Positions 1-10,975 of a DNA stretch of 64,000 nt are shown piece by piece. This DNA is from Uranotaenia lowii (Eukaryota > Arthropoda > Insecta > Diptera > Culicidae). Every line of letters starts with the position of its first letter. Position 1 is the first letter of the stretch. Made by a program: the position numbers and the translations under genes. The notes beneath the pieces are model-generated. The model did not search any database and was not told the DNA's origin. It saw only the letters and a list, made by a program, of their open reading frames with translations. The DNA is taken from NCBI RefSeq assembly GCF_029784155.1, contig NC_073693.1, forward strand, positions 163,228,031 through 163,292,030. The letters run 5' to 3'.

Positions 1-1503
1 TCAATTGACAAATTTGATATTTTTTTAATAGTTTCATCCAAGTTCAGCTTTTTACGTCTCGTTAACTAAAACAAATGCCAAATTGAATAAATGTTAAATG
101 AAAACAATTACTCACCTAGGACAATCTGCCTCCGACGACCAGAGCAGCTAAATGCGTCGACCATTATTTGATAGATGGCTACATCATATTGCCAATTTCG
201 CCGTTGATGGGCAGCCATTTATTTTGACTCCATAATTGCGTGACTACGTGAATTTGTTATACTAGTTATTCTGACCAGCATGTTGTCGCCTCGTTCGAAA
301 TCGTGATATTTATGGGGGTTGTTTTGTTTTTGTCTTTCGTGAACCATCCGAACAGCCGTGTCACTTCTGTTGGGCGATGCTTTTGGGTTTGAGGCGCGCT
401 GCCCTGAGTCCTGACAAGCACACGTCCGCGGCCATCATCGGGAGCTTCGAAAAGAGCGCTCCTGGCCCGGGAGTTGAATGTCGATTTGGCCACTCGTTTT
501 TGTGGCTTTTCGCTGCTCTATCAAATTCTATGCGGAGACTTCACGATTTCACCTCGCAAACGAAACGGTCGGTCACGTTTTGTGAAAGAAAGAATGATTT
601 ATGTATATCTTATGCTATGTATACTTACTAGGTACATGGCCATCGCTCTAGTTGAAGCTACTCAAAGCTGCTTTTCATCACTGTTTTTCTTGGGCATTTG
701 CCCGCTTTTTTCTCCCTTCTACTTTCGGTTGCTGTTTGCATTGGTTTCGTCAACTTGTTGGTGCAATTGCATCAGTTCTTGAAAATACAAAAAGGAAACC
801 GGAGAATTTTCGTACTCTCTAGCAGGGATTCGAAAGGAATAAAGGTAGATAAGGTTGCACAGTGTGGAAAATGTAACATAAATGACTCTTACATTCAACA
901 ATTTATTTAAAAAATACGTATGGTAGAAACAACCAGCCAAATATCGGTTTCCACAGGATCTAAATTTGACTTTTGACATATTTCCATAAAAAAGATGTAA
1001 AATAACAAAAATAACAATTTGATAAAAATAACAAACATTCTGGACTTTAAAAAAATCATTCTAAACATAACAAAATAAATTACAAAAGATGACAATTAAT
1101 TATCAAAAAACAAAGATAGAAAAATGGCGTTAAAATCATCATCTGATGTGCATATTTGATCAGAACGGTGGTAAAGCAAATTTATTTTTAAAATATTCAA
1201 TTGAAGAGAAACAAACTCAATTTCATAATCATAACAGTGAGGACTTTATTTGACGATTAAAATTAATTATTAAATCAGAAAATCAAATTCAACGGAAAAC
1301 TTCTCGTGCCAGCGAAGAAAAATTTCTCTAGGCTTTCAAATGCTATATTAGACTTTTATGAAGAACGCTGACTGATTTATAAATCTCAACTTGGTTGCAA
1401 ACTGACAAGATGCTGTTAATTTGTTTTATAGTAGTTGTTTGGTTTCTTTTGGAATCCTGGGAAATATTATCGGAACTGAAGGAACTCATGTTGCGTCTGT
1501 TTA
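1..1503. other. gene-free flank with a small GC-rich island
   Basis: No convincing gene is seen. A GC-richer island at about 360-560 gives overlapping open frames on both strands (266-493 minus, 377-631 plus), none with a recognisable domain. The rest is AT-rich with many short T and A runs. The island could be a 5' exon or conserved noncoding DNA, but no clear splice or start context decides this. Confidence 0.5.
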
Positions 1504-1511
1504 CCCTAGAA

Positions 1512-1596
1512 AATTTCTAGGATTTTCAAAATTTCCACACATTGAGCTAAAGAGCCGCAGTTATACATCCAAAGAGCCGCAGGTTGCCGACCTAGG
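1512..1596. mobile_element. solo hAT-like terminus beside the main element
   Basis: This short stretch ends in GAGCCGCAGGTTGCCGACC, closely resembling the right end at 2465-2487 and in the same orientation. It is bounded by CCCTAGAA at 1504-1511 and 1597-1604. It is either a tiny deletion derivative or an end left by an earlier insertion or abortive excision at the same target. Confidence 0.4.
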
Positions 1597-1604
1597 CCCT
1601 AGAA

Positions 1605-2487
1605 CATAGGTCACAAATTTTCAACGAAGTTTCCGTAACGGACACAATTTTATTTAAATTTTCGATTAAGCGTTAATCTCCGTAAATTTGTCTTTTTTTT
1701 TTTAAATTTTTGTTGTGAAACTTTGAAAGAATCCTTGAACTGATTTTGCCAGTCAAAATCACATGATTACAGATTTATACTGCTCGAAACCACAAGTTTT
1801 TTTTTCACTGTAATTTATGCTTTAGTAAGCATTGATGATAATACACAATGTATTGAATTTAATTTTTCATTCAATTTGACGCACAATACTGAAACTGCAC
1901 AAAATTCTGAAGACACTTGATGTCCTGAATTTTGAGAATTCTGCCAGTTGTCAGGAGCAAAATTTTTAAAGGTTTCGGCTACATAAATTTTAATTGAATT
2001 TTATCTCATACTTCTGGATTTTGTAAAGGATTGGCATATTTTGCTATTTTTAAGCTTTTCTTTGTCGAAGAAATTATAAATACATATTCTGCTTATGTAA
2101 TTATATTCAAATCTTTCACTTGCGTCATGCAAAGTATTCATATAAGCTTTATATGGATTTGAAATTATGTTGACTCAATATTTGCCAACGTGTTAAAATT
2201 AATATAACATCAAACTATGTTAGAAGAGTTGACAATTCAGAAGAGAACTCGTGTACTCAATGGTAATCATAAACAGATTCAAAAGAAAAATAAAAGAGTT
2301 AGACAAACAACTGTTAAGGATTTAATGTTATTTTCGCAAAACGTATGTTTATTGATTATTCAAATATTTTGTTTTTTTTTTAAATAAAAACAAAAACCAT
2401 AAATCTTTGATGTGGCTCTTTCAAACTCTGAAATTTTGAAAATTTGGAATTTTTGGCTCTTCTGACTCAAAAGGTTGCCGACCACTG
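1605..2487. mobile_element. hAT-like non-autonomous element
   Basis: The right end reads GGTTGCCGACCACTG, the inverted form of a hAT-type terminus (CAGTGGTCGGCAACC). It is followed by the octamer CCCTAGAA at 2488-2495, and the same octamer lies at 1597-1604, as expected for an 8-bp hAT target duplication. The left end (CATAGGTCACAA) is only a weak match to the right terminus. No transposase frame is visible over the 883 bp, so this would be a MITE. The superfamily call rests on the right terminus and the 8-bp duplication. Confidence 0.55.
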
Positions 2488-2495
2488 CCCTAGAA

Positions 2496-3125
2496 GAATA
2501 AGGGCTTCCAACAGGAAGTCTAGAAAGAAATATTTAAAGTTTATTTAAATTTTTGGCCCTGGAGTTAGGCATTAAATAGTCCAAAAATGGTCCCGATTCA
2601 CCCCATTTTTCAATCAAAATCATAAAAATGCGATCTCTTGCAATTTGAAATAGTCATCTTGATAATTATATCTGGACTGTGAAATTAAATTACGATCTGA
2701 ATCCGAATCTGAACGAAGAATACATTTTAGTTTTCAATCTTAGTTTTGCACCTGAACTCAGTACTCGAACTTCGGATCTGTTTCCGAATTTCAATACGAT
2801 TTCTGAAATATACAGAAAAAAAACTATTCCTGAATTCAGATTCCAAATCAGCATTCCCACTACGAGCCAAGATCGAGTGGAAATTTGTTTCAGACTCTCA
2901 ACCATGAAGCTATAAGTTTAATTACGAATTTCAAATTTTGAGTGTAGAGTAGAATATATAACCTCCCCCGGCTATGGTCCCTACTGCCCCTAGGGGTCGT
3001 TGAGAGTCTACCAAGAATAAATAGCAGTGTGTGAAATATGCATGTAATGATTCATCTTCATAATGGATTGAATCTATCAGCTGAATAACTATTTAGACTG
3101 AATGCTGAAAACTAATGAACTGATT
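2496..3125. other. AT-rich gene-free stretch
   Basis: No gene is recognised. Around 2690-2900 imperfect repeats of a 'ccgaatctgaa'-like motif create mirrored open frames on both strands. These are repeat-driven and not evidence of coding. Confidence 0.5.
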
Positions 3126-3496
3126 TTAATAACTTCCAGATTTTATGAACCAACCAACGCCACAAACGAATTCAGGGCCGGGACGACTGTTGACGCAGGC
3201 AGAAAACAGCGGAACTGAGTCGAAGCTCAGGGGTCTTCGTAATTCCCAATTAGTTGCGCCCCGGTGCTGGAAACCCAGTAGAATTCGTAGCAGGAGCGTC
3301 GTACGGAAGATTTTACAGTATGGATCTGTGGTAAAGCAGGAACTGGGGACGTAAGCAAGATGGTTTCTCCGAGGTGCTTGCCTGTAAAAGTGATCTGGAG
3401 AACCCCCTCGCCTCCAATCACTTTGTATAACACTGGCTGGATACAAAGTGACTTTCGAAGGGCTCCGGTGTCTCCAAAGAGCTCAGCATCGATCCA
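3126..3496. other. unclassified GC-richer block joined to the RTE fragment
   Basis: This block is noticeably richer in GC than its flanks and is open on the minus strand for about 106 codons (3126-3446). It abuts the RTE fragment at about 3497, exactly where similarity to the other RTE copy in this window stops. It may be a piece of another retroelement or of host exonic DNA. No motif identifies it. Confidence 0.4.
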
Positions 3497-3615
3497 GTCA
3501 GAATCTCATCCATTACGATGAGAAAAAGAAGCGGTGATAAGATACATCCTTGTCTCACTCCAGCAGTTACTGTACAGATCAACGTTATGCCTTGCCAGTT
3601 TATGCACTCTGTCAG

Positions 3616-4036
3616 CTATGTGGTATATCTATAGGTGGGGACAACCAAAAACTTTAGTGTTAGTTCGTTGTATCCATACAGTTGTTTATGAACGATTGTG
3701 ACGTACGCGACGCCATCACGGAGTCAAGTACTAGGCGTCCAAATGTAGCCATACAAACTTATTAGAAGCAATTTCTGGGACGAAAATAAAGTTGTTTATT
3801 TTTAAAACTCATAGCGTCGTCGTGCTGCGCGTCAGGAAGAAAAAGCGTAAATAAAAGGGTGCTTTGATTGTGATTTTTTTTAAATAACATGAAACATTGC
3901 ATGTCGTCGATGAATGGCGACTTCAACGTCAAGACGCTCATGAACGTTTGTGACGTAGCAATCAAGACATTGAAAAAACTGACTCTCACACTCTTGCAAG
4001 GGTACTCTTGTCCCCACCTATAGATAATCCACATAG
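3616..4036. mobile_element. MITE with 9-bp target duplication (421 bp)
   Basis: Both ends carry a roughly 29-bp inverted repeat containing TCTATAGGTGGGGACAA; the arms differ at two positions near the tip. CTCTGTCAG at 3607-3615 and 4037-4045 is a perfect 9-bp target duplication. The flanks join cleanly into the RTE reverse transcriptase sequence, matching the uninterrupted copy near 52930, so the insertion is independently proven. A 9-bp duplication fits Mutator-like elements best. No transposase is present. Confidence 0.88.
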
Positions 4037-4087
4037 CTCTGTCAGGTCTCCTTTCTTTGGGACCTTTACGAAGATACCCTGCATCCA

Positions 4088-5552
4088 AGGTTGCTGATCT
4101 TCGCTCAGAATGGTTTTTCACCCCAATCCTAGTCACCGACGATTTTACTCCTCAACATAGAAAGTCAGTTTTCTTTAGAAACGACGCTTTTCAGTTATTG
4201 ACTGATCGAACCAAATTTATGTCAATATTGGCTTATTTTCTCCTCAAGGTGTGTTTATTATTTTATTAAATATCGGTCTTAGTCTTTATCTCAGGAATTG
4301 ATCCCTAGTAGCATTCTTCCTTAAAGGTCTGATTCTGGGCACAGCATCGTCATCAACTCGCTACGAATCAACTTACAAACGAGTAGCGAAGCAAATGATT
4401 GCTGGAGTAAACAATGACTAAAAATCGGGAAGAGAAAATCAACAAGGAACGCTAGGCAACACAAACAGAACGAAAATTCATAGTAGGGGGAAGTGTTCCT
4501 AAATGCGCATGTTGGGTAATATGCGCATACAGCCGATTGACGATATGGCTAGAGATTCATCATATCTAATCAGTGCAGTTTGAGGGTAATACGCTTTTAA
4601 CACATGGCATGAAAAAATTAAATTGTTATATAAAGTCGAAAAAATTTAAAAATTCAAACAAGATTTTTGCCAGTTTTGTTATAATATATTGAACTTTAAT
4701 TATTGTGCGTACAGATTCTGTGATCAAAAATTTTAATGGTTTTTCTTTCTTATTCATCTGGAAATCGGAAATTCAACAAATTGAAGCTTTTGGCAAAGTT
4801 GTAGATGATAAAATATTGGAATAAGAGACAGGTTCTGAATGCCCATATCAAGGCAGGTTAAATGCCTATATCAAGAAAACTAGATTATTCTTATAAATTT
4901 TTTACTTTCTATCATTAAAACATTAAATCTACGCTCAAATCACGATCTTACAGCGAAAAAAGAAGAACTTCATACTGATCCGATAAAAATACAATATGAA
5001 CAAAATATTACCATGAAATATGGCCATATGGCATACTTAACTATGCTTCATGCAAAAGAACTAATGATGTAAAAAATTTCACCAAAATTTCAGCCTTGAC
5101 GTATGCTTAACATCCGTTTCTATCGTTTTCAATTAAATAATTTCAATATAATGCAAGTGTAAATGAAATATAGCTTAAAACATAAATATGCGCATTTAGC
5201 CCGCCGGTTTCGGAAATCGGCTATTTTGACTTCTTTTGTTATAAAATTATTTTCACAAAAACTGTAAGAGATTTTAACAGAAAAATTGCTCTTACGTATA
5301 GAAAACAGATGTCCGCTCATGTGCATATAGTTTTCAGACTCCTATCTATCGGAACATGGGAGAAAGTGAGTGTTTTCCTTAATATGCGCATATAGCCTTC
5401 CTCTCCCCTAGGTACATGGTTCACTAAGACGGCGTTCTTATGTTGTATGTTTTGATTCGTTCGCGAGTCAATGCTCAACAGCGTCGCTACTGTGGTTGCG
5501 TCGGTAACGATTTGAAATTTTGAAACAAACGAAGCGAATATCGGTAAGCCTG
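4088..5552. mobile_element. TIR element with 10-bp target duplication, itself interrupted
   Basis: CCTGCATCCA occurs at 4078-4087 and 5553-5562, and the RTE sequence is continuous once the intervening 1465 bp are removed. The ends are degenerate inverted repeats (AGGTTGCTGATCTTCGCT versus AGGCTTACCGATATTCGCT). A second MITE sits inside at 4486-5408, so the original insert was about 540 bp. Family unknown; a Mutator-like element is possible given the duplication length. Confidence 0.65.
4486..5408. mobile_element. TA-target MITE nested in 4088-5552
   Basis: The ends are GGGGGAAGTGTTCC on the left and, inverted, GGGGAGAGGAAGG on the right, flanked by TA at 4484-4485 and 5409-5410. The motif ATGCGCAT lies about 15-20 bp inside both ends and recurs internally. 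The interior is AT-rich and noncoding. This fits the Tc1/mariner-type TA target. It shares the GGGGA tip with the elements at 33319 and 56462. Confidence 0.65.
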
Positions 5553-5562
5553 CCTGCATCCA

Positions 5563-8344
5563 GTCGGTCTGGAATGTTGCAGTATCCCAGATGTCAGCGA
5601 AAAGACGGTGCAACATTTGTGCTGACAGGGCAGGGTCGGCTTTCAGCATTTCAGCAAGGATGCAATCGATCCTAGGTGCTTTGCTGGATTTCATGTTATT
5701 GATTGCCGCTTCTATTTCAGCCAGCGAGTGCGCTTCCGAGTTGACCCCATTTATGCGGCTTACTGTTGGCGCTTCGAGCTGCGGGTTCTGTTGGCCATCG
5801 CTATTCGTGACTCGGAAGAGTTGTTCGAAGTGCTCAGTCCATCGTTCGAGCTGATCTGTTCGATCGGTCAATAACTGACCTGCTCGGTCTTTCAGCGGCA
5901 TTCTGTCATTAGTCCTTGCACCACTAAGGCGGCGAGAAGTCATAAAGTAATCGGATATCTCCATTGGCGGCGGCTGTTTCTCCCTCTTCGGTTAGGGAGT
6001 TTGTCCAGGCTCTCTTGTCTCGTCTACAAGCTCGTTTAACTGCCTTTTCCAGCTCCGCATATCGTAAGCGGGCGGCTGCTTTGGCTGACCCTTTACATGC
6101 CTGCTCAATTCCGGCTTTCGCCTTTCTCCGATCATCGATCATCCTCCAGGTTTCATCCGACATCCATTCACTTCTTCTTCCACAAACTTTACCGAGAGTA
6201 CCATGGCTCGTCGCGATAAAGGCATTCTTGATTCCACACCACTGTTCTTCGACTGTTCCGTCTGTCGGCAATTCCGAGGCTCGGTATTCTAGCTGTTAAA
6301 AGTATGCCCTTTTCACCTCTGGATTCTTCAACCGGCGGACGTCGTATCGACACCCGACTTTCTCCTCGCGCCGTTGGACACGCGCAACTCTTAGTCGTAT
6401 CTCGCCAAGGACGAGGTGATGGTCAGATGCAATGTCTGCGCTTCGTTTGTTACGGACATCAAGAAGGCTCCTTCTCCATTTTCGGCTGATGCAAATGTGG
6501 TCAATTTGATTTTCTGTTCGGCCATCTCGAGATACCCAAGTGACCTTATGGTCCTTATGTGCTGGTCGATGGGGGAAGAGCGATCCACCGATCACCATGT
6601 TGTTGTATGTATGTATGAGAACCCTCCAGTGGCTGATAGGTCTTTCGACCCGAGTCGGTACGGGAAGTCTCGATCGCACATTCAAAATTTGTTCATTCTT
6701 AATTCATCAACAATAATCGTAGCACAACCAAGGGGTCCGTTACCAGTGGCTTGGGACAGGTTGGACTCATCTCACTCCCTTCAAACTGTTCAAAACAAAT
6801 GAAGAATCCTGAAAAGGTACCTAAGTACCCACCCATAATTCTAAATTTGTCGAGATACTCCGGCTGGCTTGAACCCACAATCCATTATATATCAGTCTTC
6901 CGATCGTTCAATGTCCTATCCATTCCCCCCACTTAACCCCACAATAGAGTTAAGCGATTTCAATATATACTGAATAAAAATATTGTTTCATATCTTGCCT
7001 TATTACCACCTGCAATTTCATTTCATAATAGTTATTTTCCCTGTTTTGAAAGGAACTCGAGCATTTTTTATATAATAAAAAAAATTAAACCAAATCAAGT
7101 ATATTATCGCAATACTTTTGACTTTTGGAATTAAATAACATAGTCGAAAATATAAAACAATATTATCATTTCACCGAAGGTTTCAAAATCTAAACTGCAT
7201 AAATTTGAGAAGCAGCAAACTGTTACGGTCGCAGCAAGCTTAGCATTGATAGATAGCCCTATGGCAATAGCATGAAAAAAAAACTTCCCAAACCGGCGAT
7301 CGCTAGCTTTTTTTACATTTGTTTACAATTTTGAATCTTTATGGATTTTTCTTATAACTTTCTTACACAATATGATACATTTCACAACAGAGTTTGCGCT
7401 TTACACAGATCCATTTCAAGACGGAATTGCAGATGGTAATAAAAAAAATAATGCAAGGAACGAGCTCACCAATTTATCAGCAGCAAAATCCGCATCGGCT
7501 GGCAAACATTCTTATTAGGTAATCTTCCCACTATTTGAATCAGATCAAATGGAGATCTGATAGAATTTTTTTTCACTAAACAACCTGTGTTCTTCTTCCA
7601 ATGGATTCAATTGACCAATGTACCGCACTTTCACATTTCGTTCAAATTTATGAACGATTTTTTAAAAACAACACTTTTATCATAACATCCCTTACATTCA
7701 ACTTTCCCACATATGATATCACTAACTTATCAACATCAATTTATTGGATTTTTATAATAAAAAAACTTAAAATTTCTTCGATTTTTTGGAAAATATTTGC
7801 AACCAGATAAAAAAAAAAACGCTTGCTGCCGGTTCAGCACACGCCTACTCCATCTCCACCGATCACCATGTTGTTGTTGCCACAAAATTCTACAAACAGC
7901 TCTCCGTTTTCGCTCATCTGTCTTAGGTCATGGCGTCCCATTATGCGCTCAAGGTCCTGATTGTCGAAGCCAATCTTTGCGTTGAAGTCGCCCAAATGGA
8001 TTTGAATGTCACCCTTCGAAATTTGCTCAACCACGCTGTTCAGTTGATTGTAAAACTGCTCTTTCTCCTGCAAATCGGCAACGTCAGTTGGCGCTTAACA
8101 GGAAACCAACTCCTCGTTCCCTAGTAGCATGTTCTCCTCGTATGCCAGAGTAAATCAGGATTTGCCCGGACTGTGTCTTGTGTTCTCCAGTGTTAGGCCA
8201 ACAGACTTCGCTCAGTCCCAGAATTTCAAGCTTGAGGCGGCTAGGTTCTCTAGCAAGTTGAGCCAGCTTGCCTTGTTGGGCAAGGGTTAAAACGTTCCAA
8301 GTTCCAATTCGTGTCCGTGTTTTCATGCTAAAAGTCGTCGCCAA
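5563..8344 (-). pseudogene. RTE ORF remains: AP-like endonuclease and linker
   Basis: The frame opens near 8344 and reads through GTWNVLTLAQQGKL, the start of an apurinic-type endonuclease that would nick target DNA for target-primed reverse transcription. The core keeps the GDFNAKIG motif near 8000, which the sister copy has lost. A SDHHLVLGEIRL stretch near 6420 carries the conserved catalytic His region. About 110 bp around 8084-8110 are deleted relative to the sister, and the frame is split at 6606-7855 by an insertion. Downstream comes the basic linker and the RT entry (NNMKSSKAP near 5690). With these breaks and no palm domain here, the copy cannot be functional. Confidence 0.82.
6606..7855 (-). 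mobile_element. insert with 21-bp target duplication, possible SINE or LINE tail
   Basis: A 21-bp RTE segment is repeated exactly at 6585-6605 and 7856-7876, so 1250 bp were inserted there. Read on the minus strand the insert ends in CATACATACATA right at the duplication. Long duplications and short-repeat tails are typical of target-primed retroelements. A GGGTTCAAGCC pol III B-box-like motif lies on the minus strand near 6870. No RT frame is seen. The interior (7000-7800) is AT-rich and may hold further old insertions. Confidence 0.5.
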
Positions 8345-8880
8345 GGTTCCAAGTCGGTCATTTCTTTCGGATTCCGTAACAATTTTATGAATCGGGAGCA
8401 GTAGGTTGTTAGCCTAAAGTCCCTATCTCGCGATGGGGCTGCCATCTTGGACTTAGCTGGCGGGAGCCGCGTTTCATAAATTCAGCCGCTCGCTGCGAGT
8501 CAGACGCTGTTTAAGCCACCCTTGACCTGGAGAACAGACGCTCGGTTGTTGTTGCACGCCGCCCCTGACCTGGAAAACAGACGCGTGCGGCCATCTTCTC
8601 AGTCTGCATGCGACCAAAGCATCCACCGGGGTTGGGTACCCGATCTCCGCTTAGGTTACTCGCATCCCAGCCGGCGACGCAGGGAGGTAGAGATAGGAGT
8701 TGTGAATAAGAGGTGATATGACCACTACGGGGTCTCGTGTTGCACATTATCCACCATTTACCAGCCATCTGACGCCCACAATTACTGTGGATGATCAGTG
8801 GTCAGCGGATTTTTTCCCCGAAAGACTCATAAGGTTGTTGACGGGGTGGTAGGCAACGTTCCCTTAGCCAGTAAGCTTGT
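8345..8880 (-). promoter_or_regulatory. 5' leader of the RTE copy
   Basis: This GC-rich stretch precedes the endonuclease start on the minus strand. Its proximal part (8345-8425) matches 51255-51320 in the sister copy, which is truncated beyond that. It contains two imperfect copies of a motif with GTCTGTT and CCAGGTCA (around 8515-8545 and 8560-8590). RTE leaders normally carry an internal pol II promoter; that role is inferred from position only. The exact 5' end is uncertain. Confidence 0.5.
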
Positions 8881-8984
8881 ATTTATTGGGTTTATATCAA
8901 CGGATCACGTATTGATCCTAATGATTAGACTTCAAAGTAACATTAATATAAATTAACAAAAAAAGTATAAACTACAGGCTACAC

Positions 8985-9135
8985 CGTTCTTAACATCGCT
9001 AGAATTCTTCTTTTAAACATATTCCTGGAGGTATCAAAGTCGAAGAGCTGAAGGTTCGGATTTCTTAGTACTGGAGGTCGTACGCACAGGTTGATAGTTT
9101 CCAGCAGTTGATAGTATAGATTACAACGATTCACT
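8985..9135 (-). pseudogene. possible C-terminal fragment of a LINE ORF2
   Basis: The minus-strand translation gives a stretch with RPPVLRNP followed by SRNMFKRRIL, resembling the short arginine-rich tail seen at the C-terminus of many Jockey- and CR1-group ORF2 proteins. The open piece is short and no catalytic motif is present, so this is a tentative call. It lies directly upstream of the RTE leader. Confidence 0.3.
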
Positions 9136-9440
9136 GAAAGCACTAAGGCAACAAGTCTCGAATTAAACTAAAATAGTTTGTGTACCAAAGTGTGATGACG
9201 TGTCTGCTAGGCGAACATAACACTTAAACACTTCGAAACATCTATGACTAAAGGTGTTCTGACTTACCCTCGGCCATTATCTATTGAATTGTTGTTCGCA
9301 CTTTATTTCCAATGTTTTAAAAATCGATAACAGAAAATCATTATTCATTCATTGCAAATTGCACAATAATTACCTAGGACTTCGATAGAATATCACACTT
9401 TTATTTTTTTATTCCGCTCGATAGCTTACCGCTTGACCCA

Positions 9441-9737
9441 GTGTCGGGGGTTAAGTTTTTAGTGCCACGTTCGGTCATGATGTCCGTCCAACTTTCTTCA
9501 CCTTTTTCCAACTCGCCCCTGGCCGAGTCTCTCAGCGATAATCACGTATGCACCACGTTCATTCACCAGGGTTTGGAGGAGGCAGCAGCAAAACATAAGG
9601 CCTATACAGGAATGGTGGAGGCGGAAGACCGGTGCGCTATTTCCAGGTTCCAGGTCGGCTGTTTTGTCGGGGGTAAATCGGGAGGGATTACGAGCGGATC
9701 CGGAAGGATGCACATTCTGCATCTATATTTCGATTGA
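9441..9737 (+). other. unassigned 98-codon open frame
   Basis: This is a GC-richer open frame flanked by AT-rich DNA. It has no recognised motif, and the opposite strand is also open over most of it (9498-9722). It could be an exon or a retroelement scrap. Splice sites were looked for but no convincing pair was found. Confidence 0.2.
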
Positions 9738-10975
9738 CTGCGGCACTTGGGAAAATTGAAACGCCTTCTCAGTAGCGATTTTGGGCTGCTTCCGTTCGCA
9801 TATGGACATCATCATCAACAACAACAACAACAACATAGACTAGCTAAAACATCGTTCAGGGGCACTAGAGATTTGAAAAGAGATATTAGACCATAGCACA
9901 GGTCTGGTCTGTTGACTTACCTTGGTTCAAGGATCATGTGAATAGTTTCCCGAACTGTTTCCGGTTGGCAAAAAAAAGAGGCAGCAGCAGCAACTTTAAT
10001 CTGCGTGTTCGGTTTTGCAATCGTTTTGCTTGGTTGTAAAGAGCCGAGAAGTCCTGACTAGCAAGAGACTTGTGTGAATTCGTGAAAGCACCTATATCCG
10101 GATTGGGGTGAGTTTGGAACCGTAACATGTTTGCCGATTTCGTTTTCCCCCATTCAAACAGTGTGAGAGTGAATTCGTGTTAAGTGATTATAAACGTGGC
10201 CCATTGAAAGCAAACACGTGTTCGTGATAGACGGCATTCATTTTTTTTTTTGGTTACGACGACTGAAGTGAAACTCCACAAGAAGTGAGGGCTGCAAAAG
10301 AGCAACAACGTGTTTTAGCTACGATTTAACGACTTGTTGATTGTGTGCTGCTGGTGGTTAGTTAAAGTAGGAATGTCGAAAGGAGCTGAATGGAGCACAG
10401 CTTTTTGGTGTGCTGGTTGAGCTTTTTGGGTTTCGGTCTACCAGAGCGTCTAGATTGTGGCCAATTTCGCCTGGATTTGGCAATCTTAATCGAGCTTTGT
10501 TTTTTGAAGTCAATGGTACTTAAAGGTCAGGGGCGAAAATGGCTATTTATGACACTTGTTACCTTCATTAGATTGGAAATTTCTTGACCATCTGGAATTT
10601 TTTATAATGATTTTTTGAACAAAAAGTTAGGATAGCAAAGCTTTTTTCAAACTGAATCAATATTTTTTCGAATGTTTTTTCACGTCTTTGGGGTTTTACT
10701 GCTGATCAACCAATAGCTATATAATAAGTAGCGTCAATCGTGTTTTCAAGAATCTGTAACATTTTAAGTCTGCAAAATATTACCAATTTGTTTGATATGC
10801 TGGGAGTGGTCAAGAACAAAAGAAGAAATTGATATTTGTTCCGGAACTATAAAATTTCTCATTTTTAGATTTTTGAATAGGGTTACCAGAGTTACCTAGC
10901 AAAAAAAAAAAGGACAACCAGCCGGATTAGAGTCATTAAGACCCGGATTAATCTTTTAATTATAAAATCAAACAT
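9738..10975. other. gene-free stretch with a CAA microsatellite
   Basis: A CAT/CAA trinucleotide run lies at about 9803-9836. From about 9900 to 10390 the DNA is richer in GT and GA words in a way that resembles insect 5' leader sequence, and GGGTGAGTTT near 10105 looks like a splice donor. No long frame follows. Beyond 10560 it is AT-rich and empty. Confidence 0.35.

Larger units (their letters stand above)
3497..8880 (-). mobile_element. RTE-clade non-LTR retrotransposon, heavily interrupted
   Basis: On the minus strand the pieces run in order: GC-rich 5' leader (8345 to about 8880), endonuclease start (8084-8344), endonuclease core (7877-8073), endonuclease end and linker (about 5563-6605), and two reverse transcriptase pieces (4046-4087 and 3497-3606). 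Every piece aligns by eye with the second RTE copy at 51250-54251. The palm segment holding the DFEKAFD motif and everything 3' of the RT core are missing. Three insertions split the element: 3616-4036, 4088-5552 and 6606-7855. RTE assignment rests on the N-terminal GTWNVLTL endonuclease motif and on the C-terminal features of the sister copy. Confidence 0.85.

Noticed and set aside
377..782. Overlapping open frames near the left edge
   Set aside because: No motif, both strands open, no convincing splice sites; kept only as a note in the flank entry.
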